Below are positions 43,267 through 52,416 of a DNA stretch of 64,000 nt, in pieces; the stretch's first letter is position 1; every line of letters begins with the position of its first letter. Location: the NCBI RefSeq assembly GCF_003007735.2, contig NZ_PXNQ02000013.1, positions 1 to 64,000 on the forward strand, in the 5' to 3' direction. Position numbers and translations under genes: made by a program. The notes beneath the pieces were generated by a model. The model saw only the letters and a list, made by a program, of their open reading frames with translations. It had not been told where the DNA came from and did not search any database. The stretch is from Paracoccus methylarcula (GTDB lineage Bacteria; Pseudomonadota; Alphaproteobacteria; Rhodobacterales; Rhodobacteraceae).

Positions 43267-43818
43267 CACCATCAGATCGCCCTCGAAGCTGACCCGGGCG
43301 AAGCGCCGCAGATAGGACATGCCGAGAAGCGAGCCGTCCATATCGCCCCCGATCACCGTGGCGGGGACATTGCGGTCGACGATATCGCCGATGGTGAATT
43401 CCCCGATGGTGACATTGGCGGTGCGGACGATGCCATTCGCCGTCCGGGCGGTGCCGATATAGGCGAGATCGTCGGGATCGATGCCGATCCGACGCGCGTC
43501 CCCGGCGCCGAGTGCGATGGAGGTGGCGCCGGTATCGACGACGAAGCGCACCGGCGTGCCGTTCAGCTCGGCCGTCAGGTAGAAGTGATTGTCGTGGCTG
43601 ACCGGGATCTCGACCCGGCCGCCGGTGATGACCTGCTGCGTGCCCCGGTCAAGCCAGAGATTCGCGGCGAAGGTGGCCCCGGCGAAGATCACGACCCAGA
43701 GCATGATCTGGCGTAGCCCCTTGCTGCCACGCCCCGACAGCTCGAACAGCAGCGCGCCGCCGATGACAAACAGAAGCAGGCCGTAATAGATCAGTTGCGC
43801 CCAATCCTCGCCCAGCAT
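43255..43818 (-). CDS. Retropepsin-like aspartic protease, TIGR02281 family
   Basis: A 187-residue membrane-anchored clan AA protease. Two N-terminal hydrophobic segments (AQLIYYGLLLFVIGGALLF and IMLWVVIFAGATFAANLWL) are followed by a pepsin-like half-domain with the catalytic FVVDTGATSIAL and the later DGSLLGMSYLRRF. Such proteins act as homodimers facing the periplasm; physiological substrates are unknown. The start abuts the stop of marC by one base. Confidence 0.9.
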   Translation of the reverse strand: MLGEDWAQLIYYGLLLFVIGGALLFELSGRGSKGLRQIMLWVVIFAGATFAANLWLDRGTQQVITGGRVEIPVSHDNHFYLTAELNGTPVRFVVDTGATSIALGAGDARRIGIDPDDLAYIGTARTANGIVRTANVTIGEFTIGDIVDRNVPATVIGGDMDGSLLGMSYLRRFARVSFEGDLMVLER

Positions 43819-44435
43819 CAGAACAGCCCCGAGCCCTGCAGCCCGTCGATCACGAACTGGATCGACAGAGCCGCCAGCAGCATGCCCAGCAGGCGCGTGA
43901 CCACCATCGTGCCGGTGCGCCCGAGCGCGCGGGCCAGCGGCGTGGCCAGGTGGAACAGCGCCAGCGCGATTGCCAGCACCGCCAGCATCACCAGATGCAC
44001 CATCACGACATGCAGGGTGCCGCTTTCCTGCCCGACCAGCAGGATCATCGTTGCGAGCGAACCGGGACCGGCCAGAAGCGGGGTCGCCAAGGGAAAGACC
44101 GAAGGGTCGTTTTCGGGCTGGTCGTCGTTATTCTGCCCCTCGCGCCGCTCGGTCCGCCGCTCGAACAGCATGTCGAGCGCGGTCAGGAACAGCAATATCC
44201 CGCCCGCGATGCGAAAGGCGGGCAGCGAGATGCCGATCCCGGACAGGATCGCCTTGCCCGCCAGCCCGAACAGTGTCAGCAGGATCGCCGAGATGACGAC
44301 GGCGCGCAGGCCGATGCGGCCCCGTTCGGCGGCGCTCATCTTCGGCGTCAGCGCGATGAAGATCGGCGCCAGCCCGACGGGATCGATGACCACGAAAAGC
44401 GTGACGAAAGCGGTGATGTAAAGCGACAGATCCAT
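43818..44435 (-). CDS. MarC family integral membrane protein
   Basis: A 205-residue protein with six predicted helices. N-terminal ITAFVTLFVVIDPVGLAPIF is the family signature, with a later AGPGSLATMILL. The family has no agreed transport function despite the name. A hydrophilic loop (RRTERREGQNNDDQPENDPS) splits the two halves. It is coupled to the downstream aspartic protease. Confidence 0.92.
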   Translation of the reverse strand: MDLSLYITAFVTLFVVIDPVGLAPIFIALTPKMSAAERGRIGLRAVVISAILLTLFGLAGKAILSGIGISLPAFRIAGGILLFLTALDMLFERRTERREGQNNDDQPENDPSVFPLATPLLAGPGSLATMILLVGQESGTLHVVMVHLVMLAVLAIALALFHLATPLARALGRTGTMVVTRLLGMLLAALSIQFVIDGLQGSGLF

Positions 44436-44613
44436 GCTCCCTTATCACCCGGCCAGTGCGGCATGCCAAGCGCAAGGATCGGGTTTGATGAATCCCGGTT
44501 TTCACCTTGTCGCGGGGCTAGTCGAGGAAGTCAGTCCCGACAGAAGCAGAGCTTCAGGGGAAAAACATCGCCGATGGGAAGGTGCAGGGGGCGGGTCAGC
44601 CAGCCACGGCCCA

Positions 44614-44645
44614 TAAAAAAACCGCGCCGGAAAAACCGGCGCGGT
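44614..44645 (-). terminator. Rho-independent terminator of the rpsF-rpsR-rplI operon
   Basis: On the minus strand: a 10-base-pair perfect stem ACCGCGCCGG/CCGGCGCGGT with a TTTTT loop, followed by a run of seven to eight T. It is 29 bases past the rplI stop. Confidence 0.9.
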
Positions 44646-44673
44646 CCGAAATCTCGTGGCGGAACCGGAAGGG

Positions 44674-45270
44674 TTACTCGCGGTTGTCCACTTCCGCGCC
44701 GTCCTCGTCCGAGGAAGCGCCGCCGATATCGTCGAACAGCTCGGCGATCTCGAACTCGGCCTCGGCATCTGCCTCGGCGGCCAGGTCCTGGATCGACTTG
44801 CCCTGGGCCTGAAGCTCGGCCTCTTCGTTCGAGCGGGCGACGTTCAGGACGATCACGGCCTCGACCTCGGGATGCAGCACGATGGTGACATCGTGCAGGC
44901 CCAGTTCCTTGATCGGCTGACCGAGAACCAGCTGCTTGCGGTCGACGGTGAAGCCGGCCTCGGTCGCGGCATCGGCCGCATCGCGGGTCGAGACGGAACC
45001 GTAAAGCGCGCCCGAATCCGATGCGGAACGGATGACCACGAAGGTCTGGCCGTTCAGCTTGTCGGCGACTTTCTGGGCTTCGGCCTTGGTTTCGGCGTTG
45101 CGCGCCTCAAGTTGGACCTTGCGCTCCTCGAATGCCTTGATGTTGGCGTCGGAGGCGCGAAGGGCCTTACCCTGGGGCAGCAGGAAGTTGCGGGCATAGC
45201 CGTGCTTGACGTTCACGACCTCGCCCATCTGACCCAGCTTGGCCACGCGTTCCAGCAGGATGACTTGCAT
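44674..45270 (-). CDS. rplI: 50S ribosomal protein L9
   Basis: 198 residues. The N-terminal rRNA-binding domain carries the signature [20 protein letters not shown], followed by the long connecting helix ([20 protein letters not shown]) and the C-terminal domain. Beyond the usual L9 end there is an acidic tail of about 45 residues rich in Glu, Ala and Asp ([20 protein letters not shown]), common in alphaproteobacteria. It is the last gene of the rpsF-rpsR-rplI operon. Confidence 0.97.
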   Translation of the reverse strand: MQVILLERVAKLGQMGEVVNVKHGYARNFLLPQGKALRASDANIKAFEERKVQLEARNAETKAEAQKVADKLNGQTFVVIRSASDSGALYGSVSTRDAADAATEAGFTVDRKQLVLGQPIKELGLHDVTIVLHPEVEAVIVLNVARSNEEAELQAQGKSIQDLAAEADAEAEFEIAELFDDIGGASSDEDGAEVDNRE

Positions 45271-45280
45271 GATATCCTCC

Positions 45281-45508
45281 TTACTTCACGGCATAGGGAA
45301 GCAGGGCGAGGAAGCGGGCGCGCTTGATGGCGCGGGCCAGTTCACGCTGCTTCTTGGCCGAGACGGCGGTGATGCGCGAGGGCACGATCTTGCCGCGTTC
45401 GCTGATATAGCGTTGCAGCAGACGGGTGTCCTTGTAGTCGATCGCCGGTGCGTTCTCGCCCGAGAAGGGGCAGACCTTGCGGCGGCGGAAAAACGGTTTG
45501 CTTGCCAT
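45281..45508 (-). CDS. rpsR: 30S ribosomal protein S18
   Basis: 75 residues. [20 protein letters not shown] at the N-terminus and [24 protein letters not shown] [20 protein letters not shown] are diagnostic of S18. It sits between rpsF and rplI with short gaps of 10 and 13 bases, the standard order. Confidence 0.97.
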   Translation of the reverse strand: MASKPFFRRRKVCPFSGENAPAIDYKDTRLLQRYISERGKIVPSRITAVSAKKQRELARAIKRARFLALLPYAVK

Positions 45509-45521
45509 TGCTCAGATCCTC

Positions 45522-45884
45522 TCAGTTCCGCTCGCGGCGTTCGCGGCGATCACCACGCTCTTCGCGCTTCTGCATCTGCACAGAGGGGCCTTCCTTGTGC
45601 TCGTCCACGCGGATGGTCATCACCCGCATCACGTCGTCATGCAGACGGGCAAGACGCTCCATCTCCTGCACGGCAGCCGAGGGCGACTCGGTGCGCAGGA
45701 AGGCGTAATGGCCCTTGCGGTTCTTGTTGATCTTGTAGGCGAGGGTGCGGACACCCCAGTATTCGTGATCCACGACCTTGCCGCCATTATCGGCGAGTAC
45801 GGTCGAGAAATGTTCGATCAGCCCTTCGGCCTGCGTGTTCGACAGGTCCTGGCGGGCGATCAGCACATGCTCGTACAGAGGCAT
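45522..45884 (-). CDS. rpsF: 30S ribosomal protein S6
   Basis: 120 residues. MPLYEHVLIARQDLSNTQAE and YWGVRTLAYKINKNRKGHYA are typical of S6. The C-terminus is charged (QKREERGDRRERRERN). It is the first gene of the operon, divergent from prfA; the 210-base gap should contain both promoters. Confidence 0.97.
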   Translation of the reverse strand: MPLYEHVLIARQDLSNTQAEGLIEHFSTVLADNGGKVVDHEYWGVRTLAYKINKNRKGHYAFLRTESPSAAVQEMERLARLHDDVMRVMTIRVDEHKEGPSVQMQKREERGDRRERRERN

Positions 45885-46094
45885 GGCGATCCTTTCATTT
45901 TCGGGCGCATTTCATAGGCGGGCCATTCCTTCCGCACCCGCCACGAGAGACTGCGCCGGTTGCATGTATCTCGGCGGAAGGATGGGGACTTATAGCGGCA
46001 GATGCTGCGAGCGCAAGGTGATTCGCGGGTCGGGCGGCGGATGACGGCGCGATGGCGCTTTACGGGCGGGCGCGGCGGGGGTAAGTCCCCCTCC

Positions 46095-47146
46095 ATGCTG
46101 CCAGAAGACCGCCTTGTCCAGATCACCCAACGCTTCGAGTTTCTCGAGGCGCAGCTGAATGCCGGTGCCGAGCCCGCGCAGATCGCCCGGATCAGCCGCG
46201 AATATGCCGAGTTGAAACCGGTGGTCGAGCAGATCGCCCATTGGCGCACGGCGCGCGACCAGATGGCCGAGGCGCAGGCGATGCTGACAGATCCGGAAAT
46301 GCGGGAGCTGGCCGAGGACGAGCTGGCGCGCCTGCGCGAGGTACTGCCCGAACTGGAGCAGAACCTGCGCATCGCCCTTTTGCCCAAGGATGCCGCCGAT
46401 GCCCGCCCCGCGATCATCGAGATCCGGCCGGGCACCGGGGGAGACGAGGCCGCCCTGTTCGCAGGCGATTTGCTGGCGATGTATCGCCGTTATGCCGAGG
46501 CGCAGGGCTGGTCGTTCCAGTTGCTGGAATATAGCGAGACCGAGCTTGGCGGCGTCAAGGAGGCGGTGGCCCGGGTCGAGGGCGATGGCGTCTTCGCCCG
46601 GCTGAAATACGAATCCGGCGTGCATCGCGTACAGCGTGTGCCGGAAACCGAATCGGGTGGGCGTATCCATACCAGCGCCGCGACGGTCGCCGTGCTGCCC
46701 GAAGCCGAGGATGTCGATATCGACATCCCCGCGAATGACATCCGCATCGACACCATGCGGGCCTCGGGCGCGGGGGGGCAGCATGTGAACACCACCGACT
46801 CGGCGGTGCGGATCACCCATATTCCCACCGGCATCGTGGTCACGAGTTCCGAGAAATCGCAGCACCAGAACCGGGCCAACGCGATGGCGGTCTTGCGGGC
46901 GCGGCTTTACGATATCGAGCGGCAGCGCGCCGATGACGCGCGGGCGGCGGATCGCAAATCCCAAGTCGCAGCGGCGATCGCAGCGAGCGCATCCGCACCT
47001 ATAATTTCCCGCAAGGGCGGATGACCGATCACCGGATCAACCTGACGCTTTATGCGCTGGACCGGGTCATGCAGGGCGATCTGGGCGAGATCATCGATGC
47101 GCTGATCTCGTATGATCAGGCAGCGCGGCTGGCTGCGGACGGATGA
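46095..47146 (+). CDS. prfA: Peptide chain release factor 1, interrupted by a one-base loss
   Basis: RF1 terminates translation at UAA and UAG. The PxT anticodon-like motif appears as [15 protein letters not shown], and the catalytic GGQ loop as [20 protein letters not shown]. At about 46968 one G is missing (caagtcgcagcgg, expected caagtcggcagcgg). With it restored the usual ending [20 protein letters not shown] and [20 protein letters not shown] follows, ending at 47146 with total length 350, normal for RF1. As written the frame ends at 47024. Because RF1 is essential I regard this as a sequence error. The stop overlaps the prmC start. Confidence 0.9.
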
Positions 47147-47994
47147 GCCGGCCGACCGGGAAAGAACTTTGCCTTGCCGCGCAGGAACGGCTTGAGGCGG
47201 CCGGGATCGAGGATGGCCATCGCGACGCCTCGCTCTTGTTCATGCATGCGCTGAACAAGGTGCTTGGCGTAGCGGTCAAGCGGCATCATCTGGCGCAGCA
47301 TCTGAAAGCGGAGGTTTCGCCCGCGCTGGAGGCCGCTTTCATGCGCGCCATCGATGCCCGCGCCGCGCGCCAGCCGGTCAGCCAGATCACCGGAAGGCGG
47401 GCGTTCTGGAAACATGAATTCCGCGTGACCCGCGACACGCTGGACCCGCGCCCGGAGACGGAAACGCTGGTCGAGGCGGCGCTGGAATTGCCATGGCGCA
47501 GCGTGCTGGACATGGGCACCGGGACCGGGGCGATCCTGATTTCCCTGCTGGCGGAGCGTCCCGGATGCACGGGAACGGGAACCGACATTTCCGCGGCGGC
47601 GCTTGACGTGGCGCGCGGGAATGCCCAAGTCATTGGAGTGACCGCGCGGCTGATCGCCGCGGACTGGTATGAAGGCGTGACCGGGCGTTTTGACCTGATC
47701 GTCTCGAATCCGCCCTATATCGCGCTTGATGAAATGGCAGAACTTGCGCCCGAAGTGCGCGAGTGGGAACCAAATCGGGCATTGACGGACGGCGCGGACG
47801 GGCTGACGGCCTATCGCGCCATTGCGGCGGGGGCGGCCAACCACCTGGCGCCGGGCGGCCATGTCCTGGTCGAGATCGGTCCGACACAGGGCGCGGCGGT
47901 TGCGGCAATTTTTCGCAGGCAGGGCGCGGAGACCCGCCTGATTCCCGATCTGGATGGGCGAGACCGTGTCGTTTTGGCCCATTTCGGCAGTTGA
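47143..47994 (+). CDS. prmC: Release factor glutamine N5-methyltransferase
   Basis: 283 residues. Methylates the GGQ glutamine of RF1 and RF2. The helical N-terminal domain is followed by a Rossmann methyltransferase with motif [17 protein letters not shown] and the catalytic NPPY in [24 protein letters not shown] overlap with prfA, the standard coupled pair. Confidence 0.96.
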   Translation: MSRPTGKELCLAAQERLEAAGIEDGHRDASLLFMHALNKVLGVAVKRHHLAQHLKAEVSPALEAAFMRAIDARAARQPVSQITGRRAFWKHEFRVTRDTLDPRPETETLVEAALELPWRSVLDMGTGTGAILISLLAERPGCTGTGTDISAAALDVARGNAQVIGVTARLIAADWYEGVTGRFDLIVSNPPYIALDEMAELAPEVREWEPNRALTDGADGLTAYRAIAAGAANHLAPGGHVLVEIGPTQGAAVAAIFRRQGAETRLIPDLDGRDRVVLAHFGS

Positions 47995-48248
47995 AGGGCG
48001 GTTTTTGAGGGGAAATGGATGAAAGTCACGATTTTTCCCTTGTCATGACCCGCTTCGCATGGTTAGTCAGCGGCGTGCCGGGGCCGAAAGGCCACCGCAC
48101 TGGTCAGCCTGACAATGCCGGAAACACAAGCTGCGCCTCGCGCACAGCGGCAGTGCAGGACAAGGCTGAACGGCAGGGCGCGGATTTCGCCGCGGACGCC
48201 GCCTGAAACGTTGTCCAGACCCAACTGGAACCACAGACAGACAAACTG

Positions 48249-49145
48249 ATGAGATCATCGAAATCACGTTCGCGCAACAAGTCTAATCGCCAGCGCTCGC
48301 TGGGGAATATCGTCAATCGTGTCTTTGACAGCTCGGGTCCCGAGGGCAAGGTGCGTGGCACGCCCCAACAGATCATCGACAAATACCTGATGCTGGCGCG
48401 TGATGCGCAGCTTTCCAACGACCGCGTGGCCGAGCAGAGCTTTCTGCAGCATGCCGAGCATTACACGCGGATGCTGGGCGAGGCGCAGCGCGAGATGGCC
48501 GAGCGGCAGCAGCAATATCAGCAGCACCAGAATCACCGCCAGAATGGCGATGACGACCGCGACAATGGCGGGCGTGATCAAGGCGGGCGTGATCATGGTG
48601 GCCGCGATACCGGCAATCGCGATCAATCGCAGCGCGATTCCGGCCGCGACAACGGCTTTGCCCGCGACAATAACCCGCCGTCGCGCAATGGCCGGGACCA
48701 GGCCGAGAGCGACGTGAAGGCGCCGGTAACGGCTGCACCGGCGCAAGAGGCGGGAAAACCGCAGGCCGAGGCTCCGCAGGCGGAGAGCAAACCCGCCGAT
48801 AGCGACAAGCCGGCCCCGGCACGCCGCAGCCGTTCGCGCCGCGAACCCGCAGCCGAGACGCGGGAGGAACCGAAAACCGGAAGCGCCGCCGAAACCGCAG
48901 GGCAGCAGCAACTTGGCTTGCCCGATGCGCTCGGCTCGGAGGATGAGGGCGGCGGTCTGGTCGAAACGCCCGAGGCCGGGGGCAGCAGGAAAACCCGCAC
49001 CACGCGGAGCCGCGCCACCACGACGACCGGCAAGACCACGCGGACGACTACCCGCCGCAAATCGTCGGATTCTGCAAAGGCGGATACCGAGGTACCGGCC
49101 ACCACCGAGGCCGAGCCGAGCGGGAATGATACCGAGAAGGGTTGA
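48249..49145 (+). CDS. DUF4167 domain protein with low-complexity tail
   Basis: 298 residues. The DUF4167 domain lies at residues 1-85 (NRQRSLGNIVNRVFDSSGPE, VRGTPQQIIDKYLMLARDAQ, HAEHYTRMLGEAQREM), and the N-terminus is Arg/Lys/Ser-rich. Then comes a long disordered part: Gln/His-rich, then Gly/Arg/Asp repeats with irregular 'GGRD' and 'GNRD' units, then Ala/Glu/Pro/Lys and a Thr/Arg/Lys-rich C-terminus. The composition suggests nucleic-acid binding. It is a conserved neighbour of prfA-prmC in alphaproteobacteria. Function unknown. Confidence 0.88.
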   Translation: MRSSKSRSRNKSNRQRSLGNIVNRVFDSSGPEGKVRGTPQQIIDKYLMLARDAQLSNDRVAEQSFLQHAEHYTRMLGEAQREMAERQQQYQQHQNHRQNGDDDRDNGGRDQGGRDHGGRDTGNRDQSQRDSGRDNGFARDNNPPSRNGRDQAESDVKAPVTAAPAQEAGKPQAEAPQAESKPADSDKPAPARRSRSRREPAAETREEPKTGSAAETAGQQQLGLPDALGSEDEGGGLVETPEAGGSRKTRTTRSRATTTTGKTTRTTTRRKSSDSAKADTEVPATTEAEPSGNDTEKG

Positions 49146-49207
49146 TCCCGCCGGTCGCGTCCGAACAATACAACGCTTTCCGTTCCTGCCGGAAACGCCG
49201 ATCTCAT

Positions 49208-49240
49208 GAGAAATGGGCCGCTCGACGCGGCCCGTTTCTC
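49208..49240. terminator. Bidirectional terminator between DUF4167 gene and rsmA
   Basis: The long stem GAGAAA-GGGCCGC / GCGGCCC-TTTCTC around loop TCGAC has an A-rich left and T-rich right side. It lies between convergent genes and overlaps the rsmA stop codon. Confidence 0.8.
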
Positions 49241-50096
49241 ATTCCGGGTTCCGTTTCGCGCTTTCGACCAATCGGGCGAGGGCGCAGAAATGCTCCAGAT
49301 CGATCTCCTCGGCGCGCGAGGTGGGGGCGATGCCCGCCTGTTCCAGCAGCGATTCGATTTGCGGATGCAGGCCGCGCAGCGAGGCGCGCAGCATCTTGCG
49401 GCGCTGGTTGAAGGCGGCGGCGGTGACATGCGACAGGATCTTCGGATCGGCCGGGAAGCGCGGCTCGGGCAGGGCGGTGAGATGGATCACCGCGGAATGC
49501 ACCTTGGGCGCGGGGACGAAGGCTTCGGGCGGCAGGGTCATCACGATCCGCGCCTCGGCCCGCCATTGCGCCAGAAGGGCGAGGCGGCCATAGGCCTTGC
49601 TGCCGGGACGCGCGGTGATCCGCTCGGCAACCTCCTTCTGGAACATCAGGGTCAGCGATTCCCAGAAGGGCGGCCAGTCGGGCGGGGTCAGCCAGCGGAT
49701 CAGCAGCTCGGTGCCGATATTATAGGGCAGGTTGGCGGCGATCCGGATCGGCGGGGTCAGATGGGCCAGCGGGTCGATCTTGAGCGCGTCGTCATTGATG
49801 AGTGTCAGCCTGCCGGGATAGGCCGCCGCGATCTCGGCAAGGGCGGGCAGGGCGCGGGCATCCTTTTCGATGGCCAGCACATGGCGCGCGCCTTCGGCCA
49901 GCAACCCCCGGGTCAAGCCGCCGGGACCGGGGCCGATCTCGAGCACGTCGCATTGCGACAGATCGCCCGCCTGCCGCGCGATCTTGGCGGTCAGGTTCAA
50001 ATCCAGCAGGAAATTCTGGCCAAGCTGCTTTTTCGCACGCAGATCGTGGCGGGCGATGACGTCGCGCAGGGGGGGCAGGCCGTCGATGCTGCTCAT
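49239..50096 (-). CDS. rsmA: 16S rRNA adenine(1518/1519)-dimethyltransferase
   Basis: 285 residues (KsgA). Dimethylates two adenines in the 3' end of 16S rRNA during 30S maturation. Motifs: [23 protein letters not shown]-binding [15 protein letters not shown], catalytic [18 protein letters not shown], and [14 protein letters not shown]. The start at 50096 fits the family. It is the last gene of the lptF-to-rsmA operon; a dispersed repeat core lies between pdxA and this gene, in the antisense direction. Confidence 0.97.
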   Translation of the reverse strand: MSSIDGLPPLRDVIARHDLRAKKQLGQNFLLDLNLTAKIARQAGDLSQCDVLEIGPGPGGLTRGLLAEGARHVLAIEKDARALPALAEIAAAYPGRLTLINDDALKIDPLAHLTPPIRIAANLPYNIGTELLIRWLTPPDWPPFWESLTLMFQKEVAERITARPGSKAYGRLALLAQWRAEARIVMTLPPEAFVPAPKVHSAVIHLTALPEPRFPADPKILSHVTAAAFNQRRKMLRASLRGLHPQIESLLEQAGIAPTSRAEEIDLEHFCALARLVESAKRNPE

Positions 50097-50109
50097 GACC
50101 GCGCCGCCG

Positions 50110-50136
50110 GATGGATATTTTGATGAAGAAGAAGGG
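50110..50136 (+). repeat. Dispersed intergenic element, copy 8 (core only)
   Basis: Core atGGATATTTTGATGAAGAAG between the pdxA stop and the rsmA start. This is the only copy opposite in orientation to its neighbouring genes. The upstream hairpin is absent, as rsmA begins there. Confidence 0.7.
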
Positions 50137-51102
50137 TCATCCCGCCTTGTCCGCCATGTCGTGCGCCATCCGCAGGGCGGCGATGGTCGAGGCCGGGTCC
50201 GCGCGGCCCGTTCCCGCGATGTCGAAGGCGGTGCCGTGATCGGGCGAGGTCCGGATGAAGGGCAGGCCGAGCGTGACATTGACGCCCCCGGCGAAATCCA
50301 GCGTCTTGATCGGGATCAGGGCCTGGTCGTGATAGGCGCAGATCGCAGCGTCGTAGCGCGCGCGGGCAGGGGCATGGAACATCGTGTCGGCGGGCAGCGG
50401 GCCGGCAAGATCGATGCCCTCGCCGCGGAGGCGATCCAGCAGCGGGACGATACGCTCGGATTCCTCGCGCCCCATGGTGCCACCTTCACCGGCATGCGGG
50501 TTCAGGCCCGCCACGGCAAGGCGTGGTGCGGTGATACCGAAATCGCGGATCATCGCGGCATGTGTGATGCGGATCGCCTGTTCCAGCAGGTCGGAGGTCA
50601 GGGCGGCGGGCACTTCGGCCAGCGGGATATGGATGGTTGCAGGCACCACCCGGCAGGGCGGCGAAACCGAGGTCGAGGCCAGCATCATCACCACCGGCAC
50701 ATCCCCGGCCAGGTGGGCGAGATATTCGGTATGGCCGGGAAAGCGAAAGGACGCGCCTTCTTTCAGGGCCTGCTTGTTGATCGGCAGGGTGGTGATGGCC
50801 GCCGCTTCGCCACGCGTGACCAGATCGACAGCGCGGGCGATGACATCGATCACCCCCTGTGCATTGGCCGGATCGGGCCGTCCGGGCGTTGCTGGATGGG
50901 CGAAATCATGACGCAGCACCGGAAGATGCCCGGTGGGCACCGGATCATTCGGGGCGGCGATCTCGGTAAAGGCGGCACCTTCGGGCAGGTGGCGCGGATC
51001 GCCGATCCAGGCGTAATCGACCCCGCAGCCCAAGGCGCGGATCGCCAGTTCGGGACCGATCCCGGCCGGCTCTCCGCAGGTCAGCAGGATGCGCTTGGTC
51101 AT
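50137..51102 (-). CDS. pdxA: 4-hydroxythreonine-4-phosphate dehydrogenase
   Basis: 321 residues. An NAD-dependent oxidative decarboxylation in pyridoxal phosphate synthesis. Motifs: [31 protein letters not shown], the metal-binding [18 protein letters not shown], and [14 protein letters not shown], then [20 protein letters not shown]. It starts 7 bases after surA, as in many proteobacteria. Confidence 0.96.
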   Translation of the reverse strand: MTKRILLTCGEPAGIGPELAIRALGCGVDYAWIGDPRHLPEGAAFTEIAAPNDPVPTGHLPVLRHDFAHPATPGRPDPANAQGVIDVIARAVDLVTRGEAAAITTLPINKQALKEGASFRFPGHTEYLAHLAGDVPVVMMLASTSVSPPCRVVPATIHIPLAEVPAALTSDLLEQAIRITHAAMIRDFGITAPRLAVAGLNPHAGEGGTMGREESERIVPLLDRLRGEGIDLAGPLPADTMFHAPARARYDAAICAYHDQALIPIKTLDFAGGVNVTLGLPFIRTSPDHGTAFDIAGTGRADPASTIAALRMAHDMADKAG

Positions 51103-51109
51103 GGTGTCG

Positions 51110-52384
51110 TCACGGCCTGCGGATGACCGCATCGGCGCGAAGCTCTTGCAAAAAGGCATTGGCCATCTCATTGGCCTTGCGGTTGAAGAGCTCTTCGCGG
51201 ACCGCCTCGCGGGTGGGAATGCCCGAGGGATCCGGGATGGCGGCCTCGACCCCGTCCGGCGCCTCGGCACTGGTCGCGACATCCGCGCCCTCATCCGCCA
51301 GCAAGGCCGGCTGGCGCGAGCAGAGCATGACCAGGTCGGCGCTGCCATTGCCGTAATCCACCACCGCCGCCTCATCCTCGTCCAGCGAGGCGAGCCGCGT
51401 CGCGATCAGCGCCGGGATGGCGTTCTGCGAGACGGTCTGGCGATTGATCTGCGCAGAAATCCCGGCCCCGGCCTGGATATAGAGATCGTCGCAGCTGCGG
51501 GTCCGCGCCGCCAGCGAAACGGCATCGCTTGCGGATGCAAGCCGCAGGGTCATGTAGTCCAGCACCTGTTCGCGCGCGCCGGGACGCAGCGAGCCCTGGC
51601 TGTCGCGCAGCCGGAACAGGACCACCGCGCCGGGAACCTGCAGGGGCTGGGTCGTCTGCCCCGGCCGCAGGTTCAGGATCACCGGGCGCAGCGAGGGCGG
51701 GAGATTGTCGATATTCACCCAGTTCAGCCTTCCGCCCGCCTTGGCCGAATCAGAGGCCGAGTATCTGCCCGCGGCCTCGGCGAATTGCGCCTCGTTCGGA
51801 TTGCTTCCCGAGATCGAATTGGCCAGCCGCATCGCTTCGTCCTCCCGACCCTCGGGGGCGGGGATGATCAGTTCGGACAGCAGCACCCGGTTGACGATCG
51901 GGGTCTCGATCTGGCGCTTCAGGGCCTGGTCGATCTCGGCATCGCTGACATTGATCTGCGGCAGGAAGCGCTGGCGGATGACTCCGCGCCACGCGACCCC
52001 GGCCCGGATGAAATCCCGGAAGACCTGGTATTCGACCCCGGCGCGCTCCAGCGCGGCGGTGAACTCGGCCGAGTTCATGTTGGCGCGGCCAGCGAATTCG
52101 TCGAGCCCCGCCTGCAGGCCCTCCTCGGTGGTCTCGATGCCCATCTGCTCGGCGGCGAACATGCGCAGGCGGTCCTGCACCAGCGCATCCTCGGCGCCCT
52201 TGGCGTCGATATCCGGAGCGCCCAGCAGCCGCATGAAGCGTTGCCGCTGATCGACCTCGTAACGGGTGATCGCCTTGTCGTTGATATACAGCACCGGCTC
52301 GAACGGGTTCTGCGCCGAGGCCGGGGCGAGTGGCCCGAAAAGCAGGCTTGCCGTGATGGCGATGCCGGAGAGAAGATGCCGCAT
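51110..52384 (-). CDS. surA: SurA-like periplasmic peptidyl-prolyl isomerase/chaperone
   Basis: 424 residues. Assists outer-membrane protein folding. Signal peptide [20 protein letters not shown] to APASAQ, then the SurA_N-type domain ([28 protein letters not shown]-like [16 protein letters not shown]). The parvulin domain is degenerate but recognisable ([35 protein letters not shown]). It lies between lptD and pdxA as in E. coli. ATG 52384 with TTGGGGGC upstream is preferred to one at 52402. A Cys pair (RSCDD, LMLCSRQ) near the C-terminus is present. Confidence 0.9.
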   Translation of the reverse strand: MRHLLSGIAITASLLFGPLAPASAQNPFEPVLYINDKAITRYEVDQRQRFMRLLGAPDIDAKGAEDALVQDRLRMFAAEQMGIETTEEGLQAGLDEFAGRANMNSAEFTAALERAGVEYQVFRDFIRAGVAWRGVIRQRFLPQINVSDAEIDQALKRQIETPIVNRVLLSELIIPAPEGREDEAMRLANSISGSNPNEAQFAEAAGRYSASDSAKAGGRLNWVNIDNLPPSLRPVILNLRPGQTTQPLQVPGAVVLFRLRDSQGSLRPGAREQVLDYMTLRLASASDAVSLAARTRSCDDLYIQAGAGISAQINRQTVSQNAIPALIATRLASLDEDEAAVVDYGNGSADLVMLCSRQPALLADEGADVATSAEAPDGVEAAIPDPSGIPTREAVREELFNRKANEMANAFLQELRADAVIRRP

Positions 52385-52416
52385 ATGCTGCCCCCAAATC
52401 ATTCGTTGGCACGAGA

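Noticed and set aside
48600..48720. A repeat array (CRISPR-like) in the GGRD-coding stretch
   Set aside because: The short irregular repeats are codons of a low-complexity protein tail; there are no constant repeats with unique spacers.
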